Origin: an uncultured Eubacteriales bacterium
Lineage (GTDB): Bacteria; Bacillota; Clostridia; Christensenellales; Borkfalkiaceae
Assembly: GCA_900542935.1 (NCBI GenBank)
Contig: UQPN01000018.1
Location: 1-46,382 of the forward strand
Reading direction: 5' to 3'
Length of the DNA stretch: 46,382 nucleotides
Shown here: positions 39,681 through 46,382 of the stretch, one piece after another
How positions within the stretch are numbered: the stretch's first letter is position 1
How the letters are laid out: each line of letters opens with the position of its first letter
The notes under the pieces: generated by a model
Databases searched by the model: none
Told to the model about the DNA's origin: nothing
Seen by the model: only the letters and a program-made list of their open reading frames with translations
Position numbers and translations under genes: made by a program

Positions 39681-41510
39681 TTACGGTTTTACCGTGATAT
39701 TCGCGCCGGCGAATTTTTCTTTGATTTCGTCGATCGCTTTATTCGTATCGTCTTTTTCTTTGCCCTTTAAACGTAAGTCGAAATCGGTGATGCCGATTTT
39801 GTTCAGGGCGCTTTGCACAACCGGGAAGTTCGTTTCCCGCTTCAACGTGTTCAAAAGCGTTTCCTTGGTGGTGTACAGCACAAACGTGCCGCCGTCGAAC
39901 GCGCTTTCCATATCCATGCAGATGGTAAAAAGAACGCCGTTGCCCACCGCGCGCAGCGCGCGCAGAAATTTGCCGAACGTTACTTTCGCGTCGCCCGTCG
40001 CCGCGTTTGCCGCCCCTGCCGCGACGGTTGTTGCGGACGTTGCTGCCGCCGAGTCGGCTATACTTGCCGCGCCCGCCGCAGAACGCGGCGCCGGAGCAAA
40101 CGGCGTATCGGACAGCCCGGACTGTGCCGACAATGCCGCCGCGCTTTGCGCTTTTCTCGTCTGCCGCGCTTTGTCGGCGCGGATATAATCGTTATCGAGA
40201 TATAAATTTCCGCCCGTTTCGTTTTCGTCCGGCGGGGCTTCTTCGGGAAATTCGCCGCCCGTTTTTTGCGCCGTTTTCGGCGTTTCCGCCGCCGGATTTG
40301 CGGTTAGCGGCTGCGCCCGCGCCGCCAAAGGAGCGGGCAGCGCCGAGGCGCCGCTCTGCAGTTTTTCCAGCGCTTCTTCCAGAAGTTTCACCCGCCGGAC
40401 GATGGCGGAAATATCCTCGTCCTCTTTCACCGCAGCCGCTTTCAATACGGCGGTTTCCAGCGTAATTTTCGGCGTTGTGGTATAGCGGCAATCGCTTTCC
40501 GCCTGCGCGAAAATTTCAAGCGCGCGCACCAGAGCGCGGTTATCCGTCGCAGCCGCCGCCGTTTTCAACAGCGCATACCTGTCCGCGGGGAGAAGCAGTA
40601 ATTTTTCGCCGTGCGCGCACGTTTTCGCTACCGCGCAGCCGTTGAAAAACTGCAGCACGTCTTTGATAAGCAGCGCCACGCTTTTGCCTTCCGCCAGAAT
40701 CGCCTCGCATTTTTCCAGCGCCGAGCCGCCGTCGCCTTTCAGAATTTCGGTGCAAAGTTCCGCCGTAGACGAAAAATCCGCCGTGCCCAAAACCGCCGTA
40801 ACGTCGGCGTACGTAAGCTTTCCTTCGGAATACGAAACGCAGGGATCGGCAAGCGAAAGCATATCGCGCATACTGCCCGCGCCCGCGCGCGCCAGCGCGG
40901 CAACCGCCTCTTCTTCGTATTCTTTGCCGATGGTTTTCAGCACGTATTTCAGGCGATCTTCAAGGTCTTTCTGCGGAATCAGCTTGAAATCGAATCGGGT
41001 ACAACGCGAAAGAATGGTAGCGGGAATTTTCTGCGCCTCGGTAGTGGCAAGAATAAACACCGCGTGCGCGGGAGGTTCTTCCAGCGTTTTTAAAAGCGCG
41101 TTGAACGCCCCCGCCGAAAGCATGTGCACCTCGTCGACGATGTACACTTTATATTTGCCCGCCACGGGCGGATACTGCACTTTTTCTCTGAGCTCGCGCA
41201 TTTCGTCTACGCCGTTATTCGAAGCGGCGTCGATTTCCGAAATATCCAGATTTCCCTTTTCGGCAAGCGCCCTGCACGTGGGACATTTGCCGCACGCCGA
41301 GCCGTTGACGGGCGTTTCGCAGTTGATCGCCGAAGCGAAAATTTTCGCGATGCTGGTTTTGCCCGTGCCGCGCGGACCGCAGAATAAATACGCATGCCCG
41401 ATTTTGCCCGTTTCTATCTGATGTTTCAGAATGGTTACGACGTGTTCCTGACGGACTACGTCGTCGAGCGTTTTCGGTCTGAACGTTCTGTATAACGCCT
41501 GATACGCCAT
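39681..41510 (-). CDS. dnaX: DNA polymerase III subunits gamma/tau
   Basis: DnaX is the clamp-loader ATPase. The 609-residue protein opens MAYQALYRTFRPKTLDDVVRQEHV and has Walker A GPRGTGKTS, a zinc module (CETPVNGSACGKCPTC), the Walker B YIVDEVHMLS and sensor TILSRCTRFDF. After about residue 370 a low-complexity Ala/Pro/Thr linker (to about 510) leads to a C-terminal domain (FGKFLRALRAVGNGVLFTICMD). I saw no frameshift signal for a separate gamma form. It starts 125 bp after sigH and leads into ybaB, recR and gpsA. Confidence 0.96.
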   Translation of the reverse strand: MAYQALYRTFRPKTLDDVVRQEHVVTILKHQIETGKIGHAYLFCGPRGTGKTSIAKIFASAINCETPVNGSACGKCPTCRALAEKGNLDISEIDAASNNGVDEMRELREKVQYPPVAGKYKVYIVDEVHMLSAGAFNALLKTLEEPPAHAVFILATTEAQKIPATILSRCTRFDFKLIPQKDLEDRLKYVLKTIGKEYEEEAVAALARAGAGSMRDMLSLADPCVSYSEGKLTYADVTAVLGTADFSSTAELCTEILKGDGGSALEKCEAILAEGKSVALLIKDVLQFFNGCAVAKTCAHGEKLLLLPADRYALLKTAAAATDNRALVRALEIFAQAESDCRYTTTPKITLETAVLKAAAVKEDEDISAIVRRVKLLEEALEKLQSGASALPAPLAARAQPLTANPAAETPKTAQKTGGEFPEEAPPDENETGGNLYLDNDYIRADKARQTRKAQSAAALSAQSGLSDTPFAPAPRSAAGAASIADSAAATSATTVAAGAANAATGDAKVTFGKFLRALRAVGNGVLFTICMDMESAFDGGTFVLYTTKETLLNTLKRETNFPVVQSALNKIGITDFDLRLKGKEKDDTNKAIDEIKEKFAGANITVKP

Positions 41511-41635
41511 TTTCCGTGTGTTCTCCTTGCCTTATTGCCTTGCTTTGTTCGTTTTAATTTTGCCGTTTTTTCGTTATTGTTTGCATTGTTGCTTTTCGCT
41601 GACGTTTTCGGCTGCCGTTTTCCGTTGCCGACGTT

Positions 41636-42208
41636 TCAGGTGCGGAACGACTGCGTGATTTTTTTCTTGCTGCGTTGCAGCGCGTTATCCACGCTTTTCA
41701 CGCTTTTGCCTGTGGCTTCGCAGATTTCCGAAACAGAAAAGCCGTCTACGTACATCGTTACCACGCGGAATTCGAGATCGGATAACACGCCGGACATCTT
41801 CCCCGCGAATTCGCGGTTGTTTTCGAGTCGGATCATGCTTTCCAGCGGATCGCTTCCCGACGCCACGCCCTCCGCCGCAAGCAACGGCACCGAGGTGTTC
41901 AGCGGCTGATTGCGCTTTTTCAGCGACGTGCGCACCGCGTCTAAAATTCGGTGCGAAATACACACATACGCGAACGAAGAAAACGAGCCGTTCTTTTCCG
42001 GAACGTAATCGCGGATGGCGGAATACAAGCCGATCATGCCTTCCTGAATGAGGTCCTCCGTTTCGCCGCCCTGCAGAAAATAACGGCGCGCCGCCGAACG
42101 GACGAGGGGGGCGTACCGGTTCAGAAGTTTCTCTTCCGCCGCCTTATCGCCTTTCTGCGCCGCTTTCGCCAGCTTATCTTCCGCGTTTTTCGCCGTGATT
42201 TCGTTCAT
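41636..42208 (-). CDS. sigH: RNA polymerase sigma factor SigH
   Basis: SigH drives transition-state and early sporulation genes. The 190-residue protein has region 2 with DLIQEGMIGLYSAIRDY, SFSSFAYVCISHRILDAVR and the LNTSVPL segment, and region 4 with LEFRVVTMYVDGFSVSEICEATGKSVKSVDNALQRSKKK. It is slightly shorter than Bacillus SigH. It follows rlmB and mrnC, as in Bacillus, but the rae1/yacP gene usually between rlmB and sigH is missing here. Confidence 0.9.
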   Translation of the reverse strand: MNEITAKNAEDKLAKAAQKGDKAAEEKLLNRYAPLVRSAARRYFLQGGETEDLIQEGMIGLYSAIRDYVPEKNGSFSSFAYVCISHRILDAVRTSLKKRNQPLNTSVPLLAAEGVASGSDPLESMIRLENNREFAGKMSGVLSDLEFRVVTMYVDGFSVSEICEATGKSVKSVDNALQRSKKKITQSFRT

Positions 42209-42315
42209 TTTTTCTTCCTTGTTTTTATGCTTGCCGCGCCGTGATTTCTGCGATTTTCATCCGTCGTCGCCATTTTTATCGCGCCGCCGGCGAAAAATCG
42301 AAACGTTTTACGACT

Positions 42316-43032
42316 TTATTTTCTCTGTCGCAAAACTTCGTATGCAGCAATGCCGAGCGCCACGGACGCGTTAAGCGAATTTACCTTGCCTTTTAACGGC
42401 AACGCCACGATTTTATCGCACAGCGTGCGGGTTACTCTTCTCACGCCGCAGTCCTCGCCGCCGATGACAAGAGCCACGTTGCCCGAAAAATCCTGCGCGT
42501 AAATATCCTCTTCGCCCGCTTCCAGCCCGTACACCCAGAAGCCGCTTTCTTTCAGCTTTTCGATCGCCGTGCGCAGATTGGCAATGCGCGCAACTTTCAT
42601 GTGCTCCGCCGCGCCCGCGGAAATGCGGATCACGCTTTCGTTCACGGGCGCGCAACCCGCTTTCGTAATAATTACGCCGTCCGCGCCCGCGCATTCCGCC
42701 ACGCGGATGACGCTACCTAAATTATGCACGTCCTCAACGCCGTCGCAAAGAATAACAAAGCCGCCCTTTTCGCTGCGCGGATTTGCGATGATATCTTCCA
42801 CGTCGTAATATTCGTAATCGGTGGAATAGGCAATCACGCCCTGATGCCTGCCCGTTTCGCTCTCTTTATCCAGCGCGGCTTTTTCCGCGTACTGCACGCG
42901 CACGCCCTTTTTTCGCGCCTCGGCGAAGATGACGGAAAGCGAGCCCTTGCCGCCCTTTTCCATTAAGATTTTATCGATGTTTTTATCCGTTTCCAAAAGT
43001 TCGAGAACGGCGTTTCTGCCTTCGGTTTTCAT
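42316..43032 (-). CDS. rlmB: 23S rRNA (guanosine-2'-O)-methyltransferase RlmB (TrmH/SpoU family)
   Basis: RlmB methylates the 2'-O of a guanosine in domain V of 23S rRNA. The ATG at 43032 gives 238 residues opening MKTEGRNAVLELLE, the family start; a TTG 33 bases upstream is inside the mrnC end and less likely. SpoU motifs are present: HNLGSVIRVAECAGADGVI, VIGGEDCGV and LPLKGKVNSLNASVALGIAAYE. The mrnC stop is only four bases upstream, so the ribosome binding site (AAGGAG) sits inside mrnC at an unusually long 16-base distance. Confidence 0.93.
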   Translation of the reverse strand: MKTEGRNAVLELLETDKNIDKILMEKGGKGSLSVIFAEARKKGVRVQYAEKAALDKESETGRHQGVIAYSTDYEYYDVEDIIANPRSEKGGFVILCDGVEDVHNLGSVIRVAECAGADGVIITKAGCAPVNESVIRISAGAAEHMKVARIANLRTAIEKLKESGFWVYGLEAGEEDIYAQDFSGNVALVIGGEDCGVRRVTRTLCDKIVALPLKGKVNSLNASVALGIAAYEVLRQRK

Positions 43033-43036
43033 TGCG

Positions 43037-43462
43037 TTACGGCTTGAACTCCTTGATTTTTGCAATTTCTTCGCGCGTTTTTTCCGGAGAAATATCGGCG
43101 AAAGATAAAATTTCTTCGATGCGGGGAAAATTTTCAGTGAGATACAGATAGCCTACGACGGCTTCAACCCCAGTGGAACGATTGTATTCCGCCGCCGTGG
43201 CGTTTTTCGCTTTGCTGTTTTTTCTGGAATTGCGCGCTCGGCGGAAAATTTCCGCCTCTTCTTCGGTGAACAGCGGTTCGATCTTTTTAAGAAGTTCGTT
43301 TTGACCGCGGGCGGAAACCGCCGCCGACGCGGCTTTCTGGTACACACCCGGCTTATCCTCGCCCGCTTTCACCAGTTTTTCGCGCACGTACAGAGAATAT
43401 ACCGCGTCGCCGACGAACGCCAGCGTTACGGGATGAATTTTCAGAACTTCCTGTTTTTGCAT
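43037..43462 (-). CDS. mrnC: Mini-ribonuclease III
   Basis: MrnC matures 23S rRNA ends in Firmicutes. The 141-residue protein is an RNase III catalytic domain without a dsRNA-binding domain. It has VTLAFVGDAVYSLYVRE near the start and YNRSTGVEAVVGYLYL near the end, the family active-site segments. It is the first gene of mrnC-rlmB-sigH. Confidence 0.93.
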   Translation of the reverse strand: MQKQEVLKIHPVTLAFVGDAVYSLYVREKLVKAGEDKPGVYQKAASAAVSARGQNELLKKIEPLFTEEEAEIFRRARNSRKNSKAKNATAAEYNRSTGVEAVVGYLYLTENFPRIEEILSFADISPEKTREEIAKIKEFKP

Positions 43463-43501
43463 TTCGCGCTATCCCCTGCGTTTTTCGTTTATACAGAAAT
43501 T

Positions 43502-43530
43502 ATTATACCATATTCCCGCGGGAAAAACAA
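43502..43530 (-). promoter_or_regulatory. Sigma-A promoter of mrnC-rlmB-sigH
   Basis: TTGTTT (43525-43530), 17-bp spacer, TATAAT (43502-43507) on the minus strand; leader about 32 nt. Confidence 0.65.
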
Positions 43531-43973
43531 GCGTTTAAAACGGGCGGGGGAAAATCACGAGGATTTTTCGGACGGATTTTTTTCAAGCGCCGATTCTGTC
43601 GTTGTTTTTTGCCGTTTCGTGTACCGCACTACCGCACCGTTTGCCGATTATTTCAAAGTAGCTATTTTTTTCGTACGCGGCAAGATTGTTGTGGGAGCGA
43701 CGGTCTTTGCAGACGAAACAACAAAGCGCGGAATTCCTTCCGCGCCGTTCGTCTGATCGTTGATTATTTTTGCCGTTTTGCAACGCGCTGTTATGCCACG
43801 TTTTTTCCACTGTTTTTTTTGAACCACGTTTTTTGTGCCGGTTTTGTGCGCCGGTTGTGTGTGTGTTATTTGCACGGCGGCAGCCGCTTCGTTTTAGCCG
43901 TTCAGCAGTTAAGCCGTTCGTTGCGGGCGTTTTTTGCAAAGCAAGCAACAACGCGGAGAGCAAAACCGGAGTA
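43531..43973. other. Intergenic region without a recognised gene
   Basis: Open frames on both strands here lack ribosome binding sites and protein-like composition. A GCGCGGAATTCCTTCCGCGC inverted repeat lies at about 43726-43745. Nothing else is recognisable. Confidence 0.5.
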
Positions 43974-45788
43974 TCAGGAACAAGCAAAAAGCGGAGAGAA
44001 TTTAAGGAGCCCTGCCCGCCCGTCGGATTCTTCGGCAAGAATCGCAAACAACGCCGTCATTCTGCCGTAGGCAATAAATTCGTCTTTTGTCAGCGAAATC
44101 TCCGTCCAGGCGCCGTTTGTCAACGTAACTTTTTTTCTATCCTGCGCAGCGGCGGTTTGAGAATACCTCTCGTCTATCTTCGTGAAATACAAATCCGTCG
44201 TTTCGTTTTCCGTCAGAGAATGCGCGACATACACGTAAAACTTAATGCAGGTATATTCCGCCGCCAGGGCGGCTTTGTCGGTAACGGAAAGCGCCGCGCC
44301 AAACGTCATCTCCGTCATAGATCCGTAACCGTCGCCGTCGTCAGGAAGGATCTCGCCGTTTGAATCCCGCTCGTACGTTCTGGAAACCGTCCAGACGCGC
44401 CCGTACAGCTCGTCCGCGGCGACTTTTACCTGCACGTTTTTGCCCCTGACCGGATGCGGTCCGCCCGAAATAAACTCTTGCCAAAGCGAGGACTTCGGAG
44501 CAAACAGCTCGGTTCTGGTTTCGAATACGGCGCTCCACAGCCTCGACAGCGTTTCTGCGGCAGCCGGAATACGCGCTTTCGCCGCGGCGCTCAGCCCCGT
44601 TTCGTATTCCTGCTTCGCGCTTTTCAACGCCGCGACAAACTCTCCGCCAGTTTCGCCCGCGTCGTATAATTTCCGCAGTTTTTCAATGCGTTCCTGCGCT
44701 TCCGCGGCGGCTGCCGCTTCGCTGCGTTCACGGATTTCGCCCATGTAATATACCGCCGTGTCATTATCGGGCACCGCTTCTTCGCTTTCGAAAACCGCCT
44801 CCGCGGCAGTTTCCAGCAGCTCCGTGGCTATGAAAAACTCCCTGCGCGCGGAAGCGTCCAGAACCGCTTTCCACACCGTTTCCCCCGCCGCGTTTCTGAG
44901 CGATACCGTTCCGTTTCGATTCATGGCTTCCAGCAGAAAACTTGCCGTGCCCGTATCGAACCGCAGCCGGGATTTCCATACCTCCGCGTTCATTTGCACG
45001 CGGACGCGCGTTTTACCGCTCACCTTCCAGCCCGCTAATCCGGGCAGCGTATCCATCGCGCTGTATTCCTCGTCCGGCAACTCTTTCACCACGCGGAATA
45101 ACTCGTCCGTCAATCCCGTATCCACCGCTATGCCGTCCGCCTGCTTCGCTCCGTCCGTTTTCAGCCGCTCTACCGCCGCGCGTTCCCGCTCCGTCAGCTC
45201 TCCCGCTTCCAACGCCTTTTCCGCCACTTCCGCTACGCTTCTCTCGCTTTCTTCCGCGCGCGCAGCCTCGATTCTTCGCCCGTCCTCCGTTTCGTAATAC
45301 GCTATGCCGCTAAATGCGCGGTTCAGATTCTCCCACCGCACGTTCACCAGCGCGCACGATATTTCCTTCTCTGCGTCCGCCGTCATCTCCTCCGCTTTCG
45401 CTACCCTGCCGCCAGCTTCTTCCGCGCGACGCTCGCAGTATTCGCTCAGCGTTTCCCCCGTTTCTTTCCCTTGCTCGTACCCCGCCGACAACGTCGCCGG
45501 CACTATCAGCATCGCGTAGCGCTTCGTCGCGTCCTCCACTTTCGCTCCGAACCGGATTCCGTAAAAATCTCCGTCCTTGCTCAGCCGCACCGACGCGCCG
45601 TCCAGCATCCTGAATCCACCGTTCGTTTCTTCCGTTGCCGCCGCTTCCGCCGTTGCCGTTTCCATCGCCGCGGCCGTTCGTTTCTCCGCCGGTTTTGCCG
45701 GACTCTCCCACATAAAAAACAAACCCGCCAGCGCTGCCGTTACCGCCAGCGCCGCCGCGCACGCTACTCTCTTTCTCGTTCCCCTCAT
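43974..45788 (-). CDS. Large membrane-anchored or secreted protein, unknown function
   Basis: I choose the ATG at 45788, with AAGGTGG five bases upstream; the frame is open to an ATG at 45860 and a GTG at 45884, which would add basic residues before the membrane segment. The 604-residue product has a basic start (MRGTRKR) and a membrane helix or signal (about 8-27). A region with KDGDFYGIRFGAKV, YAMLIVPATLSAGYE and FSGIAYYETEDGRRIEAARAE follows. The middle is Glu/Ala-rich and helical (about 290-400, ERSEAAAAAEAQERIEKLRKLYDAG). The C-terminal beta-rich part (about 430-600, with VTLTNGAWTEISLTKDEF) resembles a carbohydrate-binding-type sandwich. No LPXTG. It lies near the rRNA operon under a consensus promoter. 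Confidence 0.7.
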   Translation of the reverse strand: MRGTRKRVACAAALAVTAALAGLFFMWESPAKPAEKRTAAAMETATAEAAATEETNGGFRMLDGASVRLSKDGDFYGIRFGAKVEDATKRYAMLIVPATLSAGYEQGKETGETLSEYCERRAEEAGGRVAKAEEMTADAEKEISCALVNVRWENLNRAFSGIAYYETEDGRRIEAARAEESERSVAEVAEKALEAGELTERERAAVERLKTDGAKQADGIAVDTGLTDELFRVVKELPDEEYSAMDTLPGLAGWKVSGKTRVRVQMNAEVWKSRLRFDTGTASFLLEAMNRNGTVSLRNAAGETVWKAVLDASARREFFIATELLETAAEAVFESEEAVPDNDTAVYYMGEIRERSEAAAAAEAQERIEKLRKLYDAGETGGEFVAALKSAKQEYETGLSAAAKARIPAAAETLSRLWSAVFETRTELFAPKSSLWQEFISGGPHPVRGKNVQVKVAADELYGRVWTVSRTYERDSNGEILPDDGDGYGSMTEMTFGAALSVTDKAALAAEYTCIKFYVYVAHSLTENETTDLYFTKIDERYSQTAAAQDRKKVTLTNGAWTEISLTKDEFIAYGRMTALFAILAEESDGRAGLLKFSPLFACS

Positions 45789-45862
45789 CGTTTCCACCTT
45801 CTTTTCCGCTCCTTTTCTCCGCGTTCCGTAACTCTCTGTCTTCCGTCGCTTCCCGCTCATTG

Positions 45863-46009
45863 TTATTCCACTTCGGACATCCACGTGAAATCGTATACGT
45901 CCTCCACGTCCGCCGTACTGCTTCTGCTTACGTACGCCCCCGACGTCCGCACCGCGTCCGTGGCGATTTCCCGCGTTTCCGCTTTCACTCGTTCGTACTT
46001 CTTTTTCAT
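45863..46009 (-). CDS. Possible 48-residue protein upstream of the large secreted protein
   Basis: The frame starts at ATG 46009, about 48 nt after the predicted transcription start, with a purine-rich GGAAGAG before it. It ends at TAA 45863-45865, two bases before an ATG in the frame of the large protein. The product (MKKKYERVKAETREIATDAV to FTWMSEVE) is charged, with no signal peptide. It is the first frame on the transcript and could couple translation to the large gene. No family is recognised. Confidence 0.5.
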   Translation of the reverse strand: MKKKYERVKAETREIATDAVRTSGAYVSRSSTADVEDVYDFTWMSEVE

Positions 46010-46063
46010 CTCTTCCGCTTCCGCCTTTTTGTTTCGCGTTTTGCTAACGTTTTTCTGTTTTTC

Positions 46064-46092
46064 AGTATACTATTCAAGACTGTTTTTGTCAA
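46064..46092 (-). promoter_or_regulatory. Consensus sigma-A promoter
   Basis: TTGACA (46087-46092), 17-bp spacer, TATACT (46064-46069) on the minus strand. It drives the 48-codon frame and the large secreted protein. Confidence 0.8.
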
Positions 46093-46237
46093 TCGTTTTC
46101 GATAGTTTTTCTCTATCTTTTTCGACTTTTTTCGATTCCGTTCCCCTTTTTTCGCACAGCTTCATTCCTTGCTTCGCTTGGTTATCTATTACGATTCGCG
46201 CCCGTACTCGCTTTCCGTCCCGCTGTATACTATCTAC

Positions 46238-46277
46238 AAAAAACCGCGGGCGCATCGAAACGTCCGCGGTTTTTTTT
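46238..46277. terminator. Bidirectional terminator
   Basis: AAAAAACCGCGG-CG (46238-46252) pairs with CG-CCGCGGTTTTTTT (46261-46277) around CATCGAAA. Both strands have T-runs. It backs up the 5S terminator and insulates the next gene. Confidence 0.85.
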
Positions 46278-46288
46278 ATATATAGAAT

Positions 46289-46326
46289 AAAAAAATTCCC
46301 TTCTATCCGTTTTAAAGATAGAAGGG
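46289..46326 (-). terminator. rRNA operon terminator
   Basis: On the minus strand CCCTTCTATC (46317-46326) pairs with GATAGAAGGG (46298-46307) and is followed by AATTTTTTT (46289-46297). It follows the 5S rRNA directly. Confidence 0.9.
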
Positions 46327-46332
46327 CAACTG

Positions 46333-46382
46333 AGAAGCGGCGATGACCTATCCTCCCAAGCGGTGTCCCGCAGAGTACTTTC
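46333..46382 (-). rRNA. rrf: 5S ribosomal RNA, 3' end, cut by the window edge
   Basis: The minus strand reads GAAAGTACTCTGCGGGACACC, then GGGAGGATAGGTCATCGCCGC. This matches the conserved 5S 3' region (GAGAGUAGGNCGNCGCC). A terminator follows within ten bases. The rest of the rRNA operon should lie to the right, outside the window. Confidence 0.88.

Noticed and set aside
46070..46255. 61-codon minus-strand frame near the rRNA terminator
   Set aside because: Overlaps a terminator and the -35/-10 region of the next promoter; no ribosome binding site.

Overview
The window is a 46.4-kb piece of a Gram-positive, probably endospore-forming Clostridia-type (Firmicutes) chromosome of about 50% GC. 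Reasons: a spoVAC-spoVAD-spoVAE set, SigH, a SigB-type sigma factor with RsbV/RsbW-like partners, McsA/McsB/ClpC, mini-RNase III, an archaeal-type prolyl-tRNA synthetase, and many lipobox proteins. A Christensenellales/Borkfalkiales-like gut Clostridium is my guess, from protein style only. Nearly all housekeeping genes and the 5S rRNA lie on the minus strand, so replication probably runs right to left here.

Layout, left to right. 1-354: AT-rich edge with the tail of one plus-strand gene and two terminators. 355-2677: ECF sigma cassette (PepSY lipoprotein, sigma, PepSY anti-sigma) with a housekeeping and an ECF-type promoter. 3039-5148: lipoprotein of three repeated domains. 5150-5600: repeats. 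5604-11962: protein-arginine phosphorylation/proteolysis locus (XRE-membrane regulator, mcsA, mcsB, clpC, SDR), without ctsR. 12040-12480: repeats. 12492-15893: proS and an S41 protease. 15960-16372: repeats, including a 90-bp tandem. 16543-19771: divergent PucR-type regulator and a strongly promoted 8-TM protein. 19965-24339: tsaD, ArsP_2-like permease, RsbV, degenerate RsbW, SigB-type sigma, second GHKL protein, unknown protein. 24644-28723: secA-prfB. 29027-33162: a plus-strand membrane protein, an RsgI-like lipoprotein and an orphan MsmK/UgpC-type ATPase. 33392-35915: spoVA genes plus an Ig-like lipoprotein. 36258-37556: plus-strand membrane protein. 37706-43462: mrnC-rlmB-sigH and dnaX-ybaB-recR-gpsA. 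43974-46092: a large secreted protein and a 48-codon ORF under a consensus promoter. 46333-46382: the 3' end of a 5S rRNA gene.

How the genes work together. McsA/McsB tag proteins on arginine for ClpC; here McsA lacks its usual C-terminal UVR segment and ClpC carries two large disordered insertions, one built from an in-frame palindromic DNA repeat. The SigB-type module keeps a phosphorylatable RsbV and a sigma factor, but its RsbW has lost the ATP-binding residues and a second GHKL protein follows sigma. SpoVA proteins move dipicolinic acid into the spore. Intergenic DNA is unusually full of short dispersed repeats of at least three families, often next to stop codons. No CRISPR, insertion sequence, prophage or tRNA was seen. 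All functional calls come from reading motifs by eye; no search was run.
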